Assembly (NCBI GenBank): GCA_002084385.1
Contig: NBLS01000037.1
Location: forward strand, 1-7,694
Source of the DNA: Desulfobacteraceae bacterium 4572_19
Lineage (GTDB): Bacteria; Desulfobacterota; Desulfobacteria; Desulfobacterales; NBLS01
Reading direction: 5' to 3'
Length of the DNA: 7,694 nucleotides
Numbering within the stretch: the stretch's first letter is position 1; each line of letters starts with the position of its first letter. The position numbers and the translations under genes were made by a program. Positions 1-5,689 of this stretch are shown here, in pieces. The notes under the pieces were generated by a model. That model worked only from the letters and a program-made list of their open reading frames with translations. It made no database searches and was not told where the DNA came from.

Positions 1-134
1 ATAAACCAAACAAGTTCATCGTTTGATCCCGACGAAACAATTTCTGAAATTTCAAAACCAGCCGAGTTTATAAAAGATTCTATTGTGTTAACAGGTCTGT
101 AAAAACTCCTTATCTTATGAAATTTTAATTTACC
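1..134 (-). pseudogene. Displaced C-terminus of the methyltransferase (runs off the left edge)
   Basis: In the frame entered after deleting one 25-bp copy, bases 110 to 1 encode RSFYRPVNTIES, then FINSAGFEISEIV and SSGSNDELVWF, with no stop. This is a normal methyltransferase ending: a helix, then 'AGFE' before the last antiparallel strands. It is too short to be noticed as a gene and has no start codon of its own. The stop codon lies beyond the window. In the present sequence it is separated from its gene by one frame and an upstream stop (135-137). Confidence 0.75.
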
Positions 135-157
135 TTATCTTATGAAATTTTAATTTA
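108..157. repeat. Exact 25-bp tandem duplication near the methyltransferase 3' end
   Basis: 108-132 and 133-157 are identical and abutting (CCTTATCTTATGAAA... ending AATTTA). Flanking bases differ (T at 107 against A at 132; C at 133 against A at 158). The unit is 25 bp = 3x8+1, so it shifts the frame and creates the TAA that ends the methyltransferase piece. With one copy removed the protein reads KIRSFYRPVNTIES and stays open to the window edge. Confidence 0.97.
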
Positions 158-1350
158 AAATTTTCCACTCGCCATGTCCATGATTTTTTACTGTCAGATA
201 AAACGGTTATCCTAATAATTAATATTCCATCTTTATCAAGTTTTTTATACAGCCCTTTAAGTGTTAAATAAATCTCATCATCATCAAGGTAATGCATCAT
301 ATCAAAAGAAACTGCAACATTAGCTAAAACCGGAACTTCAGGGATAAATGGTGCTTTTCCCTCTTTAATAACACCTCTTTGCCCCACAGCCTTATTAGCT
401 ACTCTAACCCTTTCCCTATCAGGATCTAAACCATATATTTTTGCCGATGGGTATCGTTCTAATAGCCAGCAAGCCGGCACACCATATCCGCTTCCAAGAT
501 CAATAATAATATTTGTATTTTCAGGAAGTTTTAATATCTCCTCAAACTCTTTAAACATAGGATCGAACATCATCTTACATTTTGCAAATAATCTTGGATA
601 TGCTTCCATAAATCTGTATCTATTAAGCACTCGTTCTGTAATATTTTGGTTTTGCTTTACTTTACGTTTTTTACACTGCATACGATAATCTAAAAGTGGA
701 GGAAGAATTAAAAACGTTCCAATAAGAGAGTAGCCTATTCCTAAAAGAGATGTAATGCCCGCACTTTTTAAAAGAGCATGCTCTGCAACACATAATATTC
801 CAAATCCTATCATAGTGGATATTGATGCCATAAATACTGCCACTTTAACAAGGGTAGAAAATTGTTGATTACCTACTTTACTTTTCCCATTATCAATTAT
901 TCCATATCTTTGATAGGAACGTACAAAAAAAAGAGAATAATCTATTCCCATACCCACCACAATTATAGAGAGCATTAAAGCTGGAATATCCAATGGATGA
1001 TTTATTAATTTAAGGGTTCCTAAAGTTGCTATTAATGCAAAAATAACAGGTAAGATAGCGATAATTGTCAGTTCAATATCCATAAAAAACAACAAAAGAA
1101 GCAAGATTACGCTAATGCTGATAATAAGTAGCATTTTCATAAATGTAGAAAAAAGAAGATTTCCAAGTCTTTGGGAAAAAAATGCGGGGTCAAATATTTT
1201 TGCCACTGAACTATATTTTTTAAAAAAGGCTTCGCTATTATATTTTTCACCGGTTCTAAAAGAAGAAAACTGCACCCATGTTGAATTATCTTTATTTTCG
1301 GATATCCCCATAAGATTAAAATATTTAAGGGAAATAGAAATAGGCTCCAC
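130..1350 (-). CDS. MMPL exporter C-terminal half fused to SAM-dependent methyltransferase
   Basis: 406 aa from a GTG at 1350 with no good ribosome site. The open frame really continues upstream through copy 1 of the 76-bp duplication. Residues 1-~70 are the end of the second periplasmic domain. Residues ~72-220 carry five membrane segments with the exporter motif GMGIDYSLFFVRSYQRYG (133-150). A basic cytosolic linker (CKKRKVKQNQ, 226-235) follows. Residues ~237-406 form a class I methyltransferase: motif I IIIDLGSGYG (281-290), the acidic residue after strand 2 in YGLDPDRERV (306-315), and VAVSFDMMHYLDDDE (345-359) as the strand-4 region. The C-terminus KFHKIR is artificial: the 25-bp duplication creates the TAA at 130-132. 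The real C-terminal strands continue in another frame at 1-107. Such exporter-methyltransferase pairs suggest modification of the exported lipid-like molecule or its precursor (inference). Confidence 0.88.
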   Translation of the reverse strand: MEPISISLKYFNLMGISENKDNSTWVQFSSFRTGEKYNSEAFFKKYSSVAKIFDPAFFSQRLGNLLFSTFMKMLLIISISVILLLLLFFMDIELTIIAILPVIFALIATLGTLKLINHPLDIPALMLSIIVVGMGIDYSLFFVRSYQRYGIIDNGKSKVGNQQFSTLVKVAVFMASISTMIGFGILCVAEHALLKSAGITSLLGIGYSLIGTFLILPPLLDYRMQCKKRKVKQNQNITERVLNRYRFMEAYPRLFAKCKMMFDPMFKEFEEILKLPENTNIIIDLGSGYGVPACWLLERYPSAKIYGLDPDRERVRVANKAVGQRGVIKEGKAPFIPEVPVLANVAVSFDMMHYLDDDEIYLTLKGLYKKLDKDGILIIRITVLSDSKKSWTWRVENFKLKFHKIR

Positions 1351-1387
1351 TTTCTTTTTAAATGATAAAGTAGAAATAGAATCTAAA

Positions 1388-1539
1388 AATGGATTAAAGG
1401 CATCCGCTGTAAAACCTGTTTTTTCTCCAATTTTTATAAGACTTGATTTAAAATCAGATTTTTAATGGATTAAAGGCATCCGCTGTAAAACCTGTTTTTT
1501 CTCCAATTTTTATAAGACTTGATTTAAAATCAGATTTTT
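1388..1539. repeat. Exact 76-bp tandem duplication inside the exporter gene
   Basis: 1388-1463 and 1464-1539 are identical, directly abutting copies. Both start AATGGATTAAAGG and end CAGATTTTT on the plus strand. The flanking bases differ (A at 1387 against T at 1463; A at 1464 against T at 1540), which fixes the unit at 76 bp = 3x25+1. Reading through both copies shifts the frame: the upstream frame stops at 1454, inside copy 1, and the downstream frame is blocked by a TAA at the junction of the copies. Deleting one copy joins ...FNP to FLDSISTLSF, restoring the exporter frame. Confidence 0.97.
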
Positions 1540-1663
1540 TTTCCTGTAACCAAAAATTTTTCCAGGCATTAAAATTTGCTTGCTCCATTTTTATACCGGG
1601 AAATAACATTGCCGGTAAAAAGCCATCTGATAACACGCCTGAACTTATATCCTTATTTATCAT
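1454..1663 (-). CDS. MMPL exporter, middle piece (second periplasmic domain fragment)
   Basis: 69 aa if started at the ATG at 1663, whose last two bases are shared with the upstream TGA (ATGA overlap). The sequence MINKDISSGVLSDG through the EQANFNAWKNFW region continues the second periplasmic domain of the exporter. It is in the -1 frame relative to the N-terminal piece. The frame can be extended upstream to a GTG at 1735, but those 24 residues are an out-of-frame reading of membrane segment 7, so I reject that start. The natural sequence continues ...FTADAFNPF. Here the second copy of the 76-bp duplication diverts it to ...FNPLKI and a stop at 1454. It is not a free-standing protein by any sign I can see; ATGA coupling could still let it be made. 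Confidence 0.6.
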   Translation of the reverse strand: MINKDISSGVLSDGFLPAMLFPGIKMEQANFNAWKNFWLQEKKSDFKSSLIKIGEKTGFTADAFNPLKI

Positions 1664-3057
1664 TTTAAACTTACTGTATTCATGGAGCTTAAATTTATAT
1701 GAAAAACGGGCTTTGCAAAGAAAACCATAAAACACGCGAATAAAAGTGCTATTATAGCTCCTTTATTTCCAAAAGATGCGAGTTTATTTACCAATTTTTG
1801 AATAGGAAGACTTCTTTTAACAGGGGCAGGTGGCATGGATGGAAAAATTTTTGGAAAAACAGAATGGATAAAAATAAATGAAAACAGTATCCCAAGAGCT
1901 GTAAATTGTCCTAATTGTGAAAGTACGGGAAACCCACTTACACAAAGCGATAAAAAAGCCCCCATAGTAGTTAATACAGCAATTAGCCCCACTGCCCGAA
2001 TTTCCCTTGAAACGTCTTTTCCCAACGTCTCTTCAGGTCTGTCGAGAAATAGAAGATAAGCAATGCCATGATCTACAGTAATTGAAATTATAGCTCCCCC
2101 AAATCCCAAAACCATTATAGATATGGATTTATACAGTAGTGAATATACAAAAAATGCCATCATGGTTCCAATTATTGCCGGCAGAAGTGAAAGCAGACCT
2201 ATCCATGGTCTGGGAAATGCCAGTAAAAGTAAAAGGGCTATTCCCAATGTTGCAAAAATAACTGCTTTTTTTACATCTTTCCTTACAATTAATTCATTAT
2301 CAAGGGCTGACCTGTACGCTCCCATCGGGGTTAAAGTAATTTTTTCCAACCCTTTAAATTTTACATTAAGATTATTTTGAATATTAGAAATCAATTGGGT
2401 AATAGAACGTGCAAAAAAAGTATCAGTGCTTGATATTTTAGGCTTTGCAGTTACAAGTAAGTGTTTTTTATCAGATGATAAAAGTTTGTTTTTATATATA
2501 ACCGCACCTTGTACCGGCGATAATGCTGCCATTCTTGCAAGCACAAGATTTTTTATACCAAGGGGATCAATAGAAATAAATTGAGACTGTCCGATTCCTT
2601 GCATATCTGTAAGAGAAGCATGAATATCTTTTATTTTTTTTTCAATTACACTATGTTGAAGCATCGGAGATATTTTTTTGTCAAGTTCATTTTTTGAAAA
2701 AAGGTATGGAAGATTATCTGCAATATGAGAAATAAGTTCCGGTATTAACGCTCCATTTTTTTCAATTCCCACATCAGAAAAAAACTCGCTTTCTTTAAGC
2801 TTTTTTTCAACCATATTCCCAGCTTGAACCAAAACATCCTTGTCATTTCCAGCTATTTTCAGATCAATTAAAATTTGATCATGCATAGGATGATTTTTAA
2901 AAATATACGAGGCATCTTTTAGTACAGGGTCACTTTGGGGCAGGGAAGCCACAACGTCAAAATCAAGTTCAAGGCGTTGAAAACCTATAATAAATAAAAG
3001 TGTTACAATAACAACTGATAATAAAAGCAGTTTAAAATTAATTCCTGAAGATTTCAT
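1660..3057 (-). CDS. MMPL/RND-type exporter, N-terminal piece
   Basis: 465 aa from the ATG at 3057. The N-terminus MKSSGINFKLLLLSVVIV is a typical first membrane segment (~9-27). It is followed by a periplasmic domain (~28-263), a cluster of five membrane segments (~264-402) containing the conserved loop-helix motif ISITVDHGIAYLL (around 325-337), and membrane segment 7 (~431-449). The protein then stops a few residues into the second periplasmic domain (INLSSMNTVSLK), far short of the ~760 aa of a full exporter. An in-frame TTG at 3084 would add nine residues and overlap the glycosyltransferase gene, but it has no ribosome site. The ATG has GGGG about 15 nt upstream. The stop TGA directly follows a slippery heptamer, and the next frame continues the family sequence, so this is the front part of a longer gene and not a complete protein. 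Confidence 0.85.
   Translation of the reverse strand: MKSSGINFKLLLLSVVIVTLLFIIGFQRLELDFDVVASLPQSDPVLKDASYIFKNHPMHDQILIDLKIAGNDKDVLVQAGNMVEKKLKESEFFSDVGIEKNGALIPELISHIADNLPYLFSKNELDKKISPMLQHSVIEKKIKDIHASLTDMQGIGQSQFISIDPLGIKNLVLARMAALSPVQGAVIYKNKLLSSDKKHLLVTAKPKISSTDTFFARSITQLISNIQNNLNVKFKGLEKITLTPMGAYRSALDNELIVRKDVKKAVIFATLGIALLLLLAFPRPWIGLLSLLPAIIGTMMAFFVYSLLYKSISIMVLGFGGAIISITVDHGIAYLLFLDRPEETLGKDVSREIRAVGLIAVLTTMGAFLSLCVSGFPVLSQLGQFTALGILFSFIFIHSVFPKIFPSMPPAPVKRSLPIQKLVNKLASFGNKGAIIALLFACFMVFFAKPVFHINLSSMNTVSLK
1663..1669 (-). promoter_or_regulatory. T TTA AAA slippery heptamer at the end of the exporter N-terminal piece
   Basis: On the coding strand the zero frame reads AGT TTA AAA TGA, so X XXY YYZ = T TTA AAA lies directly before the stop. 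Slipping back one base gives TTA AAA ATG ATA AAT, which enters the frame that carries the rest of the exporter. I see no strong downstream hairpin and no Shine-Dalgarno stimulator upstream. A one-base loss from the A run explains the same picture. Confidence 0.4.
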
Positions 3058-3068
3058 ACGGATCAAAT

Positions 3069-3836
3069 TTACCCCATTGTCCAAAAAAAGAGAAATAAAA
3101 TAATTAATATAATAAAAACATGCACTGAAATCACACAGATTTTGTGCCGACAGTACAATTCGTTTATTTTTTGAATACGTTCCAAGCCTCCAAAGTACCT
3201 TCTGAATTTATCTAATTTTAACCAGTTTTTATTATCTGTTGGAGAATTACTTTGGAAAGCAAAAGAAGGATAAACTGCATATACACCACCGTTAATGGTA
3301 TTAAGCATCTCGTCATAAGCTGTACCGTCCCATTTTTTTTCTAATATTTTCTCGCTGGTTTTTTTATTAAGAACGTATGCATGTGTAAGGCTTCTGTACT
3401 CTATTTCAAGAATTGATGGAGTATGATTTTTCTTATTTGTAAGTACATTACTTTTTCTAACAAGACAGCCCATAAAAAAAAGTTTCCAATTTGTATCGGA
3501 TAAAAGAAAGTTTATGCATACTTCCAAAGTTTCAGGTGTAAACCTATTAAAAATAATATCATCCTCGAAGATAAGAGTGGTATTTGCACCGGCATCCAAT
3601 GCTTTTTTTATGCAAAAAAGATGGGATTCATATATTCCCTGTTCACAATTTTCAGGGTGTCTTTTTACCAATATAAATTCTACAAAATCTAAAAGTCCAA
3701 CACTTTTAAATTGAGCTTTTGCCTGTTGTTGTCTATCTGTACGGTCATCTACTGAAATACAGAATATTTTATCAAAAAATTTCCATTGATTGGAAATTTG
3801 GCAATTAACCAAATTATTATCTTGACTATTATCCAT
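3069..3836 (-). CDS. Glycosyltransferase family 25-like protein with C-terminal membrane segment
   Basis: 255 aa. The order of motifs follows the GT25 (LPS-type galactosyltransferase) family: FCISVDDRTDRQ (25-36) in the place of the usual 'NLDRRxDR' start, GIYESHLFCIKKAL (67-80) matching the 'GCxxSHxxxw' helix, then LIFEDDIIF (88-96) with the EDD acidic cluster expected to bind metal and sugar nucleotide, and AYDEML (173-178) downstream. Residues ~233-252 are strongly hydrophobic (ICVISVHVFIILIILFLFFW), so the enzyme is probably anchored by its C-terminus with the catalytic part in the cytoplasm. It would transfer a sugar to an envelope glycan or lipid; the acceptor is unknown. The ATG overlaps the lipoprotein 3' end by 8 nt, which implies translational coupling. 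The stop lies 11 nt before the exporter ATG. The assignment rests on motifs, and overall divergence is clear. Confidence 0.82.
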   Translation of the reverse strand: MDNSQDNNLVNCQISNQWKFFDKIFCISVDDRTDRQQQAKAQFKSVGLLDFVEFILVKRHPENCEQGIYESHLFCIKKALDAGANTTLIFEDDIIFNRFTPETLEVCINFLLSDTNWKLFFMGCLVRKSNVLTNKKNHTPSILEIEYRSLTHAYVLNKKTSEKILEKKWDGTAYDEMLNTINGGVYAVYPSFAFQSNSPTDNKNWLKLDKFRRYFGGLERIQKINELYCRHKICVISVHVFIILIILFLFFWTMG

Positions 3837-5670
3837 CTTTTCTAATTACCAAACGTTTAAAGTTAAACATAATTGCCTGCATAAGTGGTTCTATCACCTT
3901 CTTCTGGAAACTATTGGGTGAGGATACATCATACTCTGCCATCATTAGCACTTCGTTTTGCGGATTAATCCCACCGGAACTTGCAAATATTTTTTTACTT
4001 GCCTTTGTAACATCAATTACCATTTGCATCTTTTGATTTTTCAATATCTGAAAAAGACGAGCCCTGCCTTTGCCATAAAATTGAGTAATATAATCATCTT
4101 TGCTCAATACCTCAACTGAAGAATTAATATAAAATAAAAGTTTGCATTTTAATTTCTGCATAACCTTAAATATTTCGTATGTATTGCCTGTTCCGATTTC
4201 TTTTTGAATGGTATTATAATTACTGCCAGATTGCAAAATAATAGGGCTATAGCCTGCTTTCAACATTGTTTGAGAAAGGCTGGACTGTATTGCTTTGCTA
4301 CTATTATTAATGTCATCAGAAATAATAACCACTTTATCATAAATAATAATTTTATCGGATTTAATTATTTTAGAGTCAGGTTTCTTCGGTGTAACTTTCA
4401 CTGGAATAATTTTTTTTGGTATATTTTTTACGGGCATCTTATTTTTGGGCAAAGAAACATTTTTTAAGTTACTTTTATCTATCACTTTCAGAGAGCTTCT
4501 TTTTTTTAAAACGCCATCTAATTTATACTTTGTTTTTATCTTATTCTCATCCACAACAATAGAATTTTTTACTGGCAAGGTACCTGATGTAGTATTAACA
4601 ATTTTAACATCAGATTTAATATCAGATCTGACATCAGATTTAGCATCAGGCATAATATCAGATTTAACACCAGATTTAACAGGTGGGACAGGCTGTAATT
4701 TATTTTTATTTTTTTTCTGTTTATCATTAACTAAATAATAAACTTTTTCCGCACCAAGCGTAAATTTTTTACCCGATTGATTTTCCCTGATATTTGCCCA
4801 CATGGTAGCCAGATTTTTTGATTGACCGGCACTTATTTGTATTATATGTGTTGCTTTTGCAGGGTTATCAACAAGGGGAAGTTGATAGCTGCTTAAATAA
4901 TAAACCAAATAATCCTGTGCAATGGATTTATCATATAATTTAACCAATTTTGACGTATCAATGTAAAAGTATGCTCCCTTATGATCATAGTAAATATCTT
5001 GTAATAAACAAATCAGATTATATCCGATATAAGCGGCTACCGCATCCTTATCTCCTGCACTAACCGGTAGTCTGACAGTTCCTTCGAGAAATTCATCCCA
5101 TTTTAAATGTTCCAGCATAGCCACCATATTAGGCTCTGCTTTTAAGGGTGTAATACTAATTACAGAACCCGGCACTGCTGTATTTCCCTCTTCTATATCT
5201 TTGCCAATAAGATCAATATAAATATGATTACCGAGCAATTGGGTGTCTATAATTAAATAGTATTGTGGTAATTGAAACTTATCACAGTCTAATCTATGCC
5301 GTCTGCCTCGCAGTTCAAGATTGGAAAGACGATGACGCTGAACAATAGGATATCCTGTTTCCTTTAATAAATTCAACGTAATAAGTTTACGCACTTGCTT
5401 TGAGATATCATCAATCTTTCCCACTGATTTTACGACACCATCTACTTTACCGGCCATTATAAAAACCGGGTTTTTTATAAACGATTTTTGTTTTAATTGT
5501 GGAATAATCTCTTCTGCCACCACTTTTTTCAACACTTCCCTAATATCTAATATTTCAGGCTCTCTTTTATCTGGTGACCCATTAGAACCGTGTTTTTTTT
5601 GCACAGTACCACATGCAACAAAAGAGGTGCAAAACAGTATGATCAGACTGATTATTATCCATCGGTTCAT
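3829..5670 (-). CDS. Lipoprotein with two globular regions joined by a repetitive basic linker; function unknown
   Basis: 613 aa. The N-terminus is a short signal peptide (MNRWIII..., hydrophobic 4-19) ending in FVAC. C20 is a plausible lipid-attachment cysteine, although F at -3 is a weak lipobox residue. G21 at +2 does not signal inner-membrane retention, so an outer-membrane lipoprotein is likely. Region 1 (~35-315) and region 2 (~438-605) are mixed alpha/beta. Both have a stretch of the type 'surface protein, long helix, KxGYxxI' (LLKETGYPIV at 102-111; MLKAGYSPII at 469-478), reminiscent of CsgG/LpoB/FlgO-like periplasmic domains. That resemblance is by eye only. Residues ~320-437 are a Lys/Pro/Asp-rich linker containing KSDV-type tetrapeptide repeats, suited to spanning the periplasm. 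A strong ribosome site precedes the ATG, and the 3' end overlaps the glycosyltransferase start by 8 nt. I do not recognise a specific family. Confidence 0.85.
   Translation of the reverse strand: MNRWIIISLIILFCTSFVACGTVQKKHGSNGSPDKREPEILDIREVLKKVVAEEIIPQLKQKSFIKNPVFIMAGKVDGVVKSVGKIDDISKQVRKLITLNLLKETGYPIVQRHRLSNLELRGRRHRLDCDKFQLPQYYLIIDTQLLGNHIYIDLIGKDIEEGNTAVPGSVISITPLKAEPNMVAMLEHLKWDEFLEGTVRLPVSAGDKDAVAAYIGYNLICLLQDIYYDHKGAYFYIDTSKLVKLYDKSIAQDYLVYYLSSYQLPLVDNPAKATHIIQISAGQSKNLATMWANIRENQSGKKFTLGAEKVYYLVNDKQKKNKNKLQPVPPVKSGVKSDIMPDAKSDVRSDIKSDVKIVNTTSGTLPVKNSIVVDENKIKTKYKLDGVLKKRSSLKVIDKSNLKNVSLPKNKMPVKNIPKKIIPVKVTPKKPDSKIIKSDKIIIYDKVVIISDDINNSSKAIQSSLSQTMLKAGYSPIILQSGSNYNTIQKEIGTGNTYEIFKVMQKLKCKLLFYINSSVEVLSKDDYITQFYGKGRARLFQILKNQKMQMVIDVTKASKKIFASSGGINPQNEVLMMAEYDVSSPNSFQKKVIEPLMQAIMFNFKRLVIRKDG
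4607..4678 (-). repeat. Six tandem 12-bp units coding for KSDV-type tetrapeptides
   Basis: Six consecutive 12-bp units on the plus strand, variants of ACATCAGATTTA (ATATCAGATCTG, GCATCAGGCATA, ACACCAGATTTA and others). On the coding strand they give repeated (K/R/M)(S/P)D(I/V/A) tetrapeptides within lipoprotein residues ~333-356. The unit length is a multiple of three, so copy-number change would lengthen or shorten the linker without breaking the frame. Confidence 0.75.
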
Positions 5671-5680
5671 CTTAATTTTA

Positions 5681-5688
5681 TCTCCCTT
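5681..5688 (-). promoter_or_regulatory. Shine-Dalgarno site of the lipoprotein gene
   Basis: AAGGGAGA on the minus strand, 10 nt before the ATG at 5670. It lies just after the kinase stop codon at 5690-5692. It is the clearest ribosome site in the window, and it supports both the start chosen for the lipoprotein and translation from a shared mRNA. Confidence 0.7.
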
Positions 5689-5689
5689 A

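Larger units (their letters stand above)
1..3057 (-). pseudogene. Whole locus of MMPL/RND-type exporter fused to class I SAM-dependent methyltransferase, interrupted three times
   Basis: One gene is recognisable across the whole stretch but is split into four reading-frame pieces. The breaks are a -1 shift at a slippery T TTA AAA followed by TGA (1660-1669), an exact 76-bp tandem duplication (1388-1539) and an exact 25-bp tandem duplication (108-157). Undoing all three gives a frame of about 985 codons still open at base 1. It would encode an MMPL exporter (~760 aa; COG4258-like; 12 membrane segments expected, a periplasmic domain in each half) joined directly to a cytoplasmic Rossmann methyltransferase. 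Exporters of this type are linked in other bacteria to lipid, fatty-acid or aryl-polyene-type products; the substrate here is unknown. The neighbouring genes are intact. Whether the gene is dead, switched off reversibly, or misassembled cannot be decided from this sequence alone. The pieces are annotated separately. Confidence 0.8.

Noticed and set aside
1115..1465. Plus-strand open frame opposite the exporter C-terminal half
   Set aside because: It is antisense to clear exporter coding sequence, has no family resemblance, and is open only because of the duplicated AT-rich DNA.
1664..1735. GTG at 1735 as start of the middle exporter piece
   Set aside because: The added residues are an out-of-frame reading of membrane segment 7. 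Family-like sequence begins only at the 1663 ATG.
1835..2380. Two plus-strand open frames (1835-2059, 2123-2380) within the exporter gene
   Set aside because: Both mirror the conserved membrane region of the exporter on the other strand and have no features of their own.
3055..3084. TTG at 3084 as start of the exporter
   Set aside because: It would overlap the glycosyltransferase end by 16 nt with no ribosome site. The ATG at 3057 gives a standard exporter N-terminus.
3514..4738. Plus-strand open frames (3514-3714, 4204-4467, 4445-4738) opposite the glycosyltransferase and lipoprotein genes
   Set aside because: Antisense shadows. The last merely reads the 12-bp repeats on the other strand as SDLTSDLASG-like sequence.
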